Assembly: GCF_947500655.1 (NCBI RefSeq)
Contig: NZ_CANMSK010000004.1
Span: 186,001-250,000 of the forward strand
Reading direction: 5' to 3'
DNA: 64,000 nucleotides
Source: an uncultured Psychrosphaera sp.
Lineage (GTDB): Bacteria; Pseudomonadota; Gammaproteobacteria; Enterobacterales; Alteromonadaceae
The position numbers were made by a program, and so were the translations under genes. Positions 1 to 6,745 of this stretch are shown here, one piece after another; the stretch's first letter is position 1; every line of letters starts with the position of its first letter. The notes below the pieces were generated by a model. It had not been told where the DNA came from. It ran no database searches and was given only the letters and a program-made list of their open reading frames with translations.

Positions 1-53
1 ACGAACACGGTATTGCTATGGTGTTTACTGGAATGCGTCACTTCCGTCACTAG
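1..53 (+). CDS. purH: PurH C-terminus (partial)
   Basis: The window opens inside a gene whose last 16 residues read EHGIAMVFTGMRHFRH before a TAG stop. This matches my memory of the conserved C-terminal tail of bifunctional AICAR formyltransferase/IMP cyclohydrolase, which performs the last two steps of IMP synthesis in the cytosol. Only the tail is visible, so the call rests on that short signature and on the terminator directly downstream. No statement is possible about the rest of the gene. Confidence 0.75.
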   Translation, partial: EHGIAMVFTGMRHFRH

Positions 54-77
54 ACACTTAGTTTAATATTAGATGTT

Positions 78-103
78 AAAAAAGGAGCTCAGGCTCCTTT
101 TTT
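78..103 (+). terminator. Rho-independent terminator after purH
   Basis: A GGAGC/GCTCC stem with a TCAG loop is flanked by six A and six T. It lies about 25 bp after the purH stop and before a gene with its own leader, so it most likely ends the purH transcript. Confidence 0.85.
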
Positions 104-199
104 GTTATTTTTATAACCATATTCAATCTAAAACTTCTTGGTTCATTAAATGATTTCATATATTGTTTTTATCATTCAATAATATAAGGATATAAAATC

Positions 200-940
200 A
201 TGAACTCATTTATCAAGCTCGCCTCTATCATTACTAGCCTAGTTCTATTATCTATAAGTAATCCTGTTTTTTCTGCCACACCTAAACACATTATTTTATT
301 TGGTGCTCCCGGTGCAGGAACTAATGCTCAAGTTAAAGCATTATCTGAGAAATATAACCTGACATACATCAACATTAATTTATTAGTAGAAAAGAGATTA
401 AGAGACTTATATGCCTCGATTACCCCAAGTATTACAGGGGTCAGCATACATGAGCTTGATACCAAAACGGTGAACAAAGCTATAACTCAAGCAAACCAAA
501 AAAGAGCAGATAAAATAGAATATGCCTTATCACAGCTCAAAAAAGGGCAATTTATAGATGATGCCATTATTGATGTATTTATCGCTCAAGTGATATTACA
601 ACAAACGAATGATAATGGTTTTATCATTAACGGATATCCCATGAACAAGCGACAAGCATCATTCCTAGACGCCCTCTTTGATACCTTAGAAGATGTTCAT
701 TATTCACAAGTTAAGGTAATTTATTTAAATATCACGGATGAAGTTGCACTCAAACGTATGAAGAAACGTAAACGGTTAGATGACCAATTAGGCTTTGCCA
801 AGGTTCGTTTAAACTACTTCCGCAAGAACATGAGTAGTATCCTTGAATATTACAATGATGATGTAATAGAAATAGACGGCACTTTACCTGCAGGGCAAAT
901 AACGAAAGATATTGAACGACAGTTACACCTAGAACAATAA
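200..940 (+). CDS. Exported adenylate kinase-like protein, degenerate P-loop
   Basis: 246 residues. Residues 1-25 form a clear Sec signal peptide ending VFSA, so the mature protein is probably periplasmic. The remainder follows the adenylate kinase plan: a P-loop region at 35-44, a GFIINGYP segment corresponding to the usual GF(L/I)LDGFPR, a 'D..A..R...R' stretch and a C-terminal helix. Several catalytic positions are changed. The P-loop reads GAPGAGTNAQ where active enzymes have GAPGAGKGTQ, so the Walker A lysine is Thr, and the Asp and Arg of DGFPR are Asn and Met. I infer a non-catalytic or repurposed nucleotide-fold protein. It is monocistronic between purH and rraA, with an AAGGAT ribosome site upstream. 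Whether it binds nucleotides is unknown. Confidence 0.7.
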   Translation: MNSFIKLASIITSLVLLSISNPVFSATPKHIILFGAPGAGTNAQVKALSEKYNLTYININLLVEKRLRDLYASITPSITGVSIHELDTKTVNKAITQANQKRADKIEYALSQLKKGQFIDDAIIDVFIAQVILQQTNDNGFIINGYPMNKRQASFLDALFDTLEDVHYSQVKVIYLNITDEVALKRMKKRKRLDDQLGFAKVRLNYFRKNMSSILEYYNDDVIEIDGTLPAGQITKDIERQLHLEQ

Positions 941-1052
941 TAAGTTTTTATTACTAGTTATTCTTGCTACTTAATTAAAATGACTAGCTTTGTTCAACGG
1001 TGATCATATACTTGCTGTGTAGAATTACTCAATGTCATTAACGGGACTCAAC

Positions 1053-1538
1053 ATGGATTACAACACTTCAGAATTATGCGATATGTTTGCTGAGCAAATT
1101 GACGTACTTTCACCTATCTTTGAACATTATGGTGGTGTGACATCATTCGGTGGCCAAGTTCAAACTGTAAAATGTTTTGAAGATAACGGTTTAATTATGA
1201 CTGTGGTAAACCAATCTGGTTTAGGCAAAGTGTTAGTGATTGATGGTGGTGGTTCAATTCGTTCTGGTTTATTGGATGCTGAAATTGTTGAAATAGCAGT
1301 TGAGAATAAATGGGAAGGTATTATCTGTAACGGCAGTGTACGTGAAGTAGACGCACTTGAAGAGTTTAGCATTGGCATATTAGCTTTAAACTCAATCCCA
1401 GTTGCTGCAGCGGATACTGGCGCTGGAGAAGATGACGTAGCAATTAACTTTGCCGGCGTTACCTTTTTACCTGATGATCATATTTATGCTGACAGCACAG
1501 GTACAATTCTTTCTGCTGAGCCGCTTGATATCGAATAA
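1053..1538 (+). CDS. rraA: Ribonuclease E activity regulator RraA
   Basis: 161 residues from the chosen ATG. RraA is a trimeric ring protein that binds RNase E and lowers its activity, changing global mRNA decay. The protein aligns along its whole length with the family from memory: N-terminal [11 protein letters not shown], central [26 protein letters not shown], and the terminal LDIE. The frame is open seven codons further upstream (ATG at 1032), but the family starts at M-x-Y-x-TSELCD, and ACGGGA sits just ahead of 1053. The gene stands alone and is followed by a strong terminator. Confidence is high on identity and moderate on the start. Confidence 0.93.
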   Translation: MDYNTSELCDMFAEQIDVLSPIFEHYGGVTSFGGQVQTVKCFEDNGLIMTVVNQSGLGKVLVIDGGGSIRSGLLDAEIVEIAVENKWEGIICNGSVREVDALEEFSIGILALNSIPVAAADTGAGEDDVAINFAGVTFLPDDHIYADSTGTILSAEPLDIE

Positions 1539-1572
1539 AGATATCGACTGAGCTAGTCATAAAAATTTCAGT

Positions 1573-1607
1573 AAAAAAAAGAGGTGAACTTTCACCTCTT
1601 TTTTTAT
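1573..1607. terminator. Terminator between rraA and yjaG
   Basis: GAGGTGAA/TTCACCTC hairpin with runs of A on the left and T on the right. It lies 35 bp past the rraA stop and between convergent genes, so it can serve both strands. Confidence 0.85.
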
Positions 1608-1652
1608 TTGTGTTTATAATTTTTTATTGGCCAAGCTTTTATAAGCTTACGA

Positions 1653-1697
1653 TTTATTCGCTTTACTCTTTATTCGCTTTACTCTTTACTCGCTTTC
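1653..1697. repeat. 16-bp tandem repeat, 2.8 copies, at the yjaG stop
   Basis: Unit TTTATTCGCTTTACTC occurs at 1653-1668 and 1669-1684, followed by a partial copy with one change at 1685-1697. Read on the minus strand the array begins inside the last codons of yjaG, and each unit carries an in-frame or near-frame TAA. It looks like slippage or local duplication at the 3' end of yjaG. Confidence 0.8.
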
Positions 1698-2360
1698 TAG
1701 CTCTATACCAATATTGGTTACGCCGTCGGCAAATACAATTTCTAATGCTTTATTGCGAATTGATTTTAAGTCTAAATCTTTCAATCTGGTGGTTGATAAC
1801 CAATCAATTAAGTCGGTCAATACTGACATTTCTGCCGTCATCAATTCGTGTTCACGGATAACATCATTTTCTAACTCAATATCACCTGCTTGATATTCAA
1901 TAAGGTGCACAATGCAACCTTGCGATATTTTAGCAATAGCCACTGAGTCATACTCTTCTTCGCTTTGCTCGCCATTAATGTAAGTTAACAATCCTGTGCA
2001 ATAATAAATTGCTGGGTAAACGCCGTATACATCAAAGTCTAACTCGTCTGGCGTTAACGCTTCTATTTTTTCTTCCATTACGGCAAAGTTAACTTTGGCA
2101 TTTTTAACTAACAATTTTTCCCACAAGCTATTAGCTATATTATCCAAGGTATATGGCTGTGGAAATTCTGTCACATGAGCAAATAATTGATAATTTGGTT
2201 TCATTCTTTCTAACAAGGCTAAAGATAAAACGCTTTGCTGCTTTCTTGATAATTCACGAATACGTTGAAAGTTATTGGTTTTTTCGTGAGCTGAGCTTTT
2301 GTTAGATGTCTTTTTCTTCGGTGACGCTTTATTAGATGAATTGGCCAAATGACTTCTCAC
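1686..2360 (-). CDS. yjaG: YjaG family protein (DUF416)
   Basis: 224 residues, GTG start. The core resembles E. coli YjaG (DUF416): LALLERMKPNYQLF, then LWEKLLVKNAKVNF, then DFDVYGVYPAIYYC, and the closing NIGIELE. The biochemical function of the family is not established. The protein is about 28 residues longer than the usual 196; the extra part is a Lys/Ser/Asn-rich N-terminus at residues 5-32. The true start could therefore lie further in, but there is no better ATG before Met53 and no clear ribosome site at the GTG. The gene is alone, convergent with rraA, and divergent from the DUF2721 gene. Its last codons run into a 16-bp tandem repeat. Confidence 0.8.
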   Translation of the reverse strand: MRSHLANSSNKASPKKKTSNKSSAHEKTNNFQRIRELSRKQQSVLSLALLERMKPNYQLFAHVTEFPQPYTLDNIANSLWEKLLVKNAKVNFAVMEEKIEALTPDELDFDVYGVYPAIYYCTGLLTYINGEQSEEEYDSVAIAKISQGCIVHLIEYQAGDIELENDVIREHELMTAEMSVLTDLIDWLSTTRLKDLDLKSIRNKALEIVFADGVTNIGIELESE

Positions 2361-2471
2361 TTTATTGATAAATTGTTATATCAGGCTGAAATTATCTGCA
2401 TTATAACAATAGACCTAGATATTCGATAGCTGTATGATTTTAAAATCGAACGGATTACGGCTTATTATCAT

Positions 2472-2912
2472 ATGACTTTAACGACACCCGCTTTATTGTT
2501 TCCTGCAATTTCTTTATTGTTACTTGCTTACACCAATCGTTTTTTAGTATTAGCCCAGCTGATCAGGGGATTGAATAAACGTGATAATGAAGGATTAGAA
2601 TTGGTTGTAAAACGTCAAATATCCAATTTACGCACTAGATTATTTCTCATTAGAGCGATGCAAAGCGCTGGAGTATTAAGCTTTTTATTATGCACTATCG
2701 CTATGTTTCTTATATTTGTTGATATGCCATTTTCTGGCTCCATACTCTTTGGCTTAAGTTTAACGTCACTAACCGCATCTTTGGTTCTGTCATTATTTGA
2801 AGTACATATCAGTACCAGAGCAATTGAAATAGAACTAGAGTCGATGGAGTCGTTAAAAGGCGTAAAAGAAACGAAAAGATCAAAGATACGAAATATACTT
2901 AAATCAGATTAA
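2472..2912 (+). CDS. DUF2721 family inner-membrane protein
   Basis: 146 residues. It opens with the signature TPALLFPAISLLLLAYTNRF typical of DUF2721, which forms the first membrane helix, followed by a charged cytoplasmic stretch at about 35-58. Two more hydrophobic segments lie at about 62-85 and 90-112, and the tail is charged. The function of the family is unknown. The start has no strong ribosome site but matches the family N-terminus. The gene is divergent from yjaG and is the last ordinary housekeeping-type gene before the integron remnant. Confidence 0.8.
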   Translation: MTLTTPALLFPAISLLLLAYTNRFLVLAQLIRGLNKRDNEGLELVVKRQISNLRTRLFLIRAMQSAGVLSFLLCTIAMFLIFVDMPFSGSILFGLSLTSLTASLVLSLFEVHISTRAIEIELESMESLKGVKETKRSKIRNILKSD

Positions 2913-2940
2913 CGGCTCTGCTTTTTCAATCTATTATCTG

Positions 2941-3087
2941 AGCATTCTAACTTTAGCTTTTAAGTGGATAAGAATATTGTTTCAGTGTTGGAAAACAAGT
3001 ACAGCATATAATGAATTGAAGCACTTAGAAGCATTAAAAGCAAAGGGTTCAACGCTATTAAAATATGCAGTAAAAAGTAAGTCCTAG
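2941..3087 (+). pseudogene. Possible C-terminal fragment of an IS110-type transposase
   Basis: This open stretch has no usable start codon. It translates to a piece containing AFKWIRILFQCWKTSTAY followed by LEALKAKGSTLLKYA. From memory this resembles the C-terminal end of some IS110-family transposases (K-W-I-R-I-x-x-x-C-W, then Y-x-E, then a GS motif). The IS1111 subgroup of that family is known to target integron attC sites, which would fit the position. Against it, the last 14 codons overlap the candidate attC of the osmC cassette, so one of the two readings may be wrong here. The fragment is too short to be sure. Confidence 0.3.
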
Positions 3088-3121
3088 GGCTTGCTGTCCA
3101 CCTCAGAGCGCTTGGTTAGGC
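3047..3121 (-). other. Candidate attC of the osmC cassette
   Basis: Read on the minus strand, the site begins with GCCTAAC (3115-3121), which contains the osmC stop codon, and ends with GTTGAAC (3047-3053), a match to the GTTRRRY core. The internal pairing is weaker than in the other sites. Its distal part overlaps a possible transposase fragment, so the site may be truncated or rebuilt. Confidence 0.45.
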
Positions 3122-3583
3122 TACGATTTCGGTAACAATTTCAGTTTTCACTGAGTTAGCAATGAAACATTGCTCATGTGATTGATGATGCATTTTTTCA
3201 AGTTGCTCCATCGTTGGTTTTTTATCATCCGAAAACTGAACATGTGGTCTAAGTGTAACTTTAGTCATTGAAATTTTGCCATCGCTATCTTTTTCCATAA
3301 TACCAACAGCATCGTCTACATATGAATCTACAACATATCTTCTTTTTGCTGCAATTGATAAGAAGAACAACATGTGACAACTAGAAAGAGACGCAACAAA
3401 TGCTTCTTCTGGGTCTACATTTGCTTCAACGGAATAAGGTAAAGGAACGACGTGAGGTGAAGAAGAGGCTTGAACGATTACACCACCATCAAAAATCCAT
3501 TCATGCCCTCGGCTATATTTGTTATCAATATAACTTTCATTACTATCTCTAACCCAATTGATTTTGGCAAAATACTCTGACAT
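3116..3583 (-). CDS. OsmC family peroxiredoxin-like protein (cassette 4)
   Basis: 155 residues. OsmC/Ohr-fold proteins are cytosolic thiol peroxidases acting on organic hydroperoxides. Here the two expected cysteines are visible: one in SLSSCHML near residue 88, the other in HEQCFIANS near 139. ANVDPEEAF before the first cysteine is also typical. By length and pattern it is closer to the general OsmC group than to Ohr. The stop codon TAA lies inside GCCTAAC of the following attC-like site, and a GTTAGGC core lies 24 bp before the ATG, so the gene is packaged as an integron cassette. The substrate cannot be assigned. Confidence 0.85.
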   Translation of the reverse strand: MSEYFAKINWVRDSNESYIDNKYSRGHEWIFDGGVIVQASSSPHVVPLPYSVEANVDPEEAFVASLSSCHMLFFLSIAAKRRYVVDSYVDDAVGIMEKDSDGKISMTKVTLRPHVQFSDDKKPTMEQLEKMHHQSHEQCFIANSVKTEIVTEIVA

Positions 3584-3606
3584 TTGAACTCTGTTTATGA
3601 AAGTAG

Positions 3607-3696
3607 CCTAACACTCATATTAAGCGGACTAAAATGTGTAGCGTAGCGAAACTGAGCCTACTGTTTTAGTGCCGTTTAAATGGACTTGATATGCGG
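3607..3696 (-). other. Candidate attC of the DUF4386 cassette
   Basis: On the minus strand the site ends in GTGTTAGGC (core at 3607-3613). It contains the inverted pair CTAAAA/TTTTAG around a loop, with an outer imperfect pair (CATATTAAGCGG against CCATTTAAACGG). CTAAAATG is shared with the attC at 4991-5088. The proximal core box is degenerate. Confidence 0.55.
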
Positions 3697-3700
3697 TGAA

Positions 3701-4291
3701 TCAAGGATCCACCTTTTGGCTAGCATTTATTGGGCTACGTAACCCCACAAGAAGTAATAATATACCAAAGGTTAGTTCAAATACTGCACCTGGTATTAAT
3801 AGTATTATTGCAAAGTTTCCATAACCTAAAAATTCAGCGACCATTGATAGAGTCATAAGGGGATATCCAATATAACCTAGCCATGCCAACGGAACATAAA
3901 TCACTCTTGTTGCAATTAGCCAACGACAAAAAACAATACTACCTAAACCTAAGATAATCATGGCAAGTCTGTAAAGTGTAGTATTTAACTCTCCACCATC
4001 AGAAACGAAAGTCAATGCAATTGCACCGATACCAAGAAGCAAAGCCTCGGACAGTCGAGTAAAAAAGTATATGTTAGCAGAGAGTGGAGAATCTTTTTCA
4101 AGAATAGATTTAACGAGCAACCCAATAACAATAACGACAACTGAGTTTGTAAGTATTAAAGACATTCCAAAAATCATCTGCCCATTTAGCGCAAGAGCCG
4201 TGCCTCCTCCATACAAAATAAAAGCGAGCAGGAACAATCCGCCAATTAACCTAGATTTAGTATTTTTTGATTTCTCTTTACCGTGTACCAT
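3701..4291 (-). CDS. DUF4386-like multi-pass membrane protein (cassette 3)
   Basis: 196 residues, almost all hydrophobic after a short charged N-terminus (KEKSKNTKSR). About six membrane segments can be seen, near residues 14-34, 39-62, 75-98, 103-122, 128-150 and 155-185. The layout, with a short 'LSEALLLGIG' segment and a conserved run of small residues, resembles DUF4386 proteins, which have no defined biochemical role and are common as cassette cargo. The gene is flanked by attC-like palindromes on both sides, with 80 bp between the upstream core site and its ATG. AGGT lies about 13 bp before the ATG. Family assignment is from memory. Confidence 0.65.
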   Translation of the reverse strand: MVHGKEKSKNTKSRLIGGLFLLAFILYGGGTALALNGQMIFGMSLILTNSVVVIVIGLLVKSILEKDSPLSANIYFFTRLSEALLLGIGAIALTFVSDGGELNTTLYRLAMIILGLGSIVFCRWLIATRVIYVPLAWLGYIGYPLMTLSMVAEFLGYGNFAIILLIPGAVFELTFGILLLLVGLRSPINASQKVDP

Positions 4292-4372
4292 TTTATATTG
4301 ACCTGTATTTAATTAACCTTGGAGTCATATATTGCTAGATAATCTGCTTATATTAGATCTCATAAAGCGCCT

Positions 4373-4452
4373 GCCTAACACGCTATGTGTTGGCGCGGCT
4401 TTTTGCGTTGTTTGCTAAAACCATAACAACATTACGTTGTTGGAGTTTAGGC
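4373..4452 (-). other. Candidate attC of the lipoprotein cassette
   Basis: Ends are GCCTAAC (4373-4379, plus strand) and GTTTAGGC (4445-4452). The site contains TTGTTTGCTAAAA, a 13-bp string shared exactly with the neighbouring site at 4991-5088, which argues for one family of recombination sites. A GC-rich inner hairpin (GCCAACAC/GTGTTAGGC) is also present. Confidence 0.6.
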
Positions 4453-4466
4453 GTTTATATGGAATA

Positions 4467-4976
4467 TTATTTCGGTAAGCAACTGTCAAAATCTTTAAAA
4501 CTTTCTTGTTTTATAATATTTGTGCCTACTTTCGTACTCCACAATTCGGCTTTACATTGATGAGGGTTAATATTCACACGACCAAGAAGTCTTAATTCAT
4601 AATCTTTTCCGACTTCCGGTGTGAATTTAGCAAACATAGGACAGTTACTATATTGTCCAGCAATTGTGAATATTTTTATAGAGAGTTCTTCTCCTGATTT
4701 AACCTGTACACCTTCTTCGTTAAATTCAGAAATTAGTGGATTACTGGCAGTTTGAGTTATTAATCTCACATCCTCTTTAGCTTCTAATCCTGCACGACAC
4801 CCTCGAAATTTGGCCACTTTATAAATATGAGTGGTCGTTCCTAATAAAGGACCATCTATATTTCTAGTCATTAATAACTTGGAAGTATCGACATTAGTCG
4901 GGGGGACGTAATCTTGAATTATTGCGCAACTTGTTAAAAGCATTAATGGCAAAGCGATGAAATACTTTCTAAACAT
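4467..4976 (-). CDS. Small lipoprotein of unknown function (cassette 2)
   Basis: 169 residues from the second ATG. The start at 4976 is chosen because AAGGAAAATT precedes it and because it gives a clean lipoprotein signal: MFRKYFIALPLMLLTSC, with LTSC as the lipobox. Six codons upstream another ATG is open (4994), but that one lies in the attC-like spacer. The mature protein is probably anchored in a membrane facing the periplasm. It has four further cysteines and a beta-rich look (alternating polar/apolar in RLLGRVNINPHQCKAELW). I recognise no family. Flanking attC-like sites on both sides mark it as a gene cassette. Confidence 0.7.
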   Translation of the reverse strand: MFRKYFIALPLMLLTSCAIIQDYVPPTNVDTSKLLMTRNIDGPLLGTTTHIYKVAKFRGCRAGLEAKEDVRLITQTASNPLISEFNEEGVQVKSGEELSIKIFTIAGQYSNCPMFAKFTPEVGKDYELRLLGRVNINPHQCKAELWSTKVGTNIIKQESFKDFDSCLPK

Positions 4977-4990
4977 AATTTTCCTTATAT

Positions 4991-5088
4991 GCATAGCGCC
5001 TTAATAACAGGCAAAAAATTGTTTGCTAAAATGTTGAGGAACGAAAACAGCAAACTGTTTTTTGTCCTTGTTTATTAGTTTGTTAGGC
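4991..5088 (-). other. Candidate attC of cassette 1
   Basis: The best formed of the four. On the minus strand it starts with GCCTAAC (5082-5088), which contains the TAA stop of the preceding gene. It has the perfect inner pair GTTTGCT (5021-5027) and AGCAAAC (5049-5055), an outer imperfect pair (4999-5011 with 5066-5078), and ends GGCGCTATGC, one base from a GCGTTATGC type core. Confidence 0.7.
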
Positions 5089-5523
5089 ATTTTTTACACC
5101 GTCAATGGTTTTATGGACAGCTATATACCAAAACAATGCCATGGCTAATGAAATTATTACACTACTAATGAATGATTCTTCTATTTTTAGCAAATAACCA
5201 GCATTGGTAATTTGACCAAACTCAACCACTAATGTTTGTGAGTAAAATAAATTATCGTACCCTGCGATGCTATAAAGAGACCACATAATATTCAAAACAA
5301 AACTGACAACAAACATTACAGATGTATATTGCCAACACTTTTGCCAACCATAAACTCGAAGTATTAGATGACAAATACCGGCGAAAAATAAGAAAAAAAC
5401 GTAAGCAAAAACTAAATTGAATAGCGCCCAAAAACTTAAAGAACTATGCCCCCAATATGGAATTGTCCAAATTAAAGCGATAATCAAAGGAGACAAAAAA
5501 ACTCCAAGTGCTATCCGTTTCAC
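5083..5523 (-). CDS. Four-helix membrane protein of unknown function (cassette 1)
   Basis: 146 residues, GTG start with an AGGAGAG ribosome site 5-6 bp upstream. Four hydrophobic segments are visible near residues 5-25, 28-55, 66-88 and 112-135. It is aromatic-rich and has no recognised motif. This is the first cassette after the integron leader: the GTTAGGC core lies 15 bp before the GTG and the candidate leader promoter about 90 bp before it, so it should be the best expressed cassette. Its stop codon TAA is embedded in GCCTAAC of the downstream attC-like site. No function can be assigned from sequence. Confidence 0.7.
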   Translation of the reverse strand: MKRIALGVFLSPLIIALIWTIPYWGHSSLSFWALFNLVFAYVFFLFFAGICHLILRVYGWQKCWQYTSVMFVVSFVLNIMWSLYSIAGYDNLFYSQTLVVEFGQITNAGYLLKIEESFISSVIISLAMALFWYIAVHKTIDGVKNA

Positions 5524-5537
5524 GAAACTCTCCTAAA

Positions 5538-5664
5538 TGCCTAACAATTTATTAGGGGGGAAGTTTCTCGTTTTTCTGCCAAACCACTTTCCCCTTTTTG
5601 TTCTTACTATATTAATAACAAAACCTGTAACTCTTTGCCAGTGCTTTTATTTTTTCAGTTATAC
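5538..5664 (-). promoter_or_regulatory. Integron leader: candidate attI core and cassette promoter
   Basis: Minus-strand leader between the integrase fragment and cassette 1. A possible promoter has -35 CTGGCA (5636-5641) and -10 TATTAA (5612-5617), 18 bp apart, pointing into the cassettes. The core site GTTAGGC (5538-5544) follows. About 61 bp of this leader is roughly 87% identical to the region before the gene at 46033. Boundaries of the true attI cannot be set without the integrase family. Confidence 0.5.
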
Positions 5665-5770
5665 ACAAACTGCTCAGGCAGAAAAAAAGGAAGCTCTCCT
5701 CTTTTTCTTAACTAGTAAGGAAACTCCAAATTAACTGTATGTGATTACACTCAACTGAGGGCATTATATT

Positions 5771-5980
5771 ATGAAAACTCGTTCCCCTTTCTTAAGTCGT
5801 ATTTCTGATTATATGTGCTTAAGGTTGTATTTAAAACGTACGATAGACACATATTTAAAATAGATTGCGTCATTTATTCACTTTCATAATAAGCGTCATC
5901 CCGCTTCAATGGGTGACTCTGAGGTTGAGTGTTACCTTGCTCACCTGTGTTACAACAAAAAGCAACAGCGAAGAAGGTAA
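5771..5980 (+). pseudogene. intI: Integron integrase N-terminal fragment, nonsense-interrupted
   Basis: In one frame this reads MKTRSPFLSRISDYM..., then TIDTYLK, a TAG at 5861-5863, and then IASFIHFHNKRHPASMGDSE and VE.YLAHL. This matches from memory the N-terminal SAM-like DNA-binding domain of IntI tyrosine recombinases, where Y-L-x-W-I-x-x-F-I-x-F-H-x-x-x-H-P-x-x-M-G is conserved. The TAG replaces the Trp codon by a single change (TGG to TAG). After about 69 codons the frame drifts and ends at TAA 5978-5980, immediately before the orn terminator. The catalytic domain with the Arg-His-Arg-Tyr residues is absent, so the gene is dead. Orientation, divergent from the cassettes, is the normal one for intI. 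Confidence 0.8.
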
Positions 5981-5989
5981 AACAGACAC

Positions 5990-6016
5990 AAAAAAACCGC
6001 TCAGTAAGCGGTTTGT
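5990..6016 (-). terminator. Terminator after orn
   Basis: ACCGCT/AGCGGT stem with CAGTA loop; on the minus strand it is followed by seven T. It lies about 75 bp downstream of the orn stop and marks the right edge of the integrase fragment. Confidence 0.8.
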
Positions 6017-6089
6017 TGTTTTCTTTTGCAGTATTTAAGCAGTGTTTATACCAATTGTATTAATTAGCGTTTAAGGCTAAGACTTACCG

Positions 6090-6635
6090 TTAAAATTTAA
6101 AGAACAGTTCACGGTAACGCTTTAGCTCTTCAATACTTTCTCTTATATCGTCTAACGCTAAATGTGCGCCTTTTTTCTTGAAGTTGGAAACCAGCTCCGG
6201 CTTCCAGCGTTTGGCTAATTCTTTTACTGTGCTTACATCTAAATTACGATAATGGAAAAAGTCTTCCAGTGTCAGCATGTGTATATGCATAAAACGACGG
6301 TCTTGGCAGATACTGTTACCACACATAGGTGAAGTACTGGCTGGCACATAATCTTTTAAAAACTCGATAGTTATGTCGCAAGCATCCTGTTCAGAAAACT
6401 TACTTTCTTTACAACGCTTTGTCAGCCCTGATTTGCCATGCTGATTCACGCACCACTCATCCATATTATCTAACACATCATCTGATTGATAAATCGCGAT
6501 CTCTGGACCTTCAGCCAAAATATTAAGATCACTGTCGGTTACGATACTCGCAATTTCGAGTACTTTATCGGTACGAGGTTCCAATCCGGTCATTTCCAGA
6601 TCTACCCAAATTAGATTATTTTCACTAAATGACAT
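6090..6635 (-). CDS. orn: Oligoribonuclease
   Basis: 181 residues, the standard length. Orn is the DEDDh 3'-5' exoribonuclease that degrades 2-5 nt RNA to mononucleotides in the cytosol. The first motif is plain in [11 protein letters not shown] (residues 10-20), the middle Asp lies in [11 protein letters not shown], and the last His and Asp in [11 protein letters not shown]. It is divergent from rsgA, as in E. coli. The start ATG is the only sensible one for the family. On its 3' side it now abuts the truncated integron. Confidence 0.96.
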   Translation of the reverse strand: MSFSENNLIWVDLEMTGLEPRTDKVLEIASIVTDSDLNILAEGPEIAIYQSDDVLDNMDEWCVNQHGKSGLTKRCKESKFSEQDACDITIEFLKDYVPASTSPMCGNSICQDRRFMHIHMLTLEDFFHYRNLDVSTVKELAKRWKPELVSNFKKKGAHLALDDIRESIEELKRYRELFFKF

Positions 6636-6745
6636 ATAAGCCTTACGGAATCCTTTTTATCGCGCATGGTTAAGTATAATATGAAACCATTGTTATTCTT
6701 TTTATTAACTTTCACAAGTTTTTATAATTAAATCATAGGCCAAAA

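Larger units (their letters stand above)
3047..5980. mobile_element. Decayed chromosomal integron: broken intI, leader, four cassettes
   Basis: The whole unit has integron architecture. A fragment of an integron integrase (5771-5980, +) diverges from a leader with a candidate promoter (5588-5664, read on -). The leader is followed by a GTTAGGC core site at 5538-5544 and by four short, functionally unrelated minus-strand genes. Each gene is followed by a palindromic spacer with GCCTAAC/GTTAGGC-type ends. In two cassettes the stop codon TAA lies inside GCCTAAC, a common property of gene cassettes. The integrase is truncated and carries a stop, so the array should be immobile unless served in trans. 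The left edge is blurred by a possible transposase fragment; the right edge abuts the orn terminator. Confidence 0.75.

Noticed and set aside
1610..1861. 83-codon + strand frame over the yjaG 3' end
   Set aside because: Antisense shadow of yjaG through the 16-bp tandem repeat; no ribosome site or family pattern.
5537..5734. 65-codon frame on the + strand between the cassette array and intI
   Set aside because: It runs through the integron core site and candidate promoter, has no family resemblance and no ribosome site, and opposes the cassette leader.
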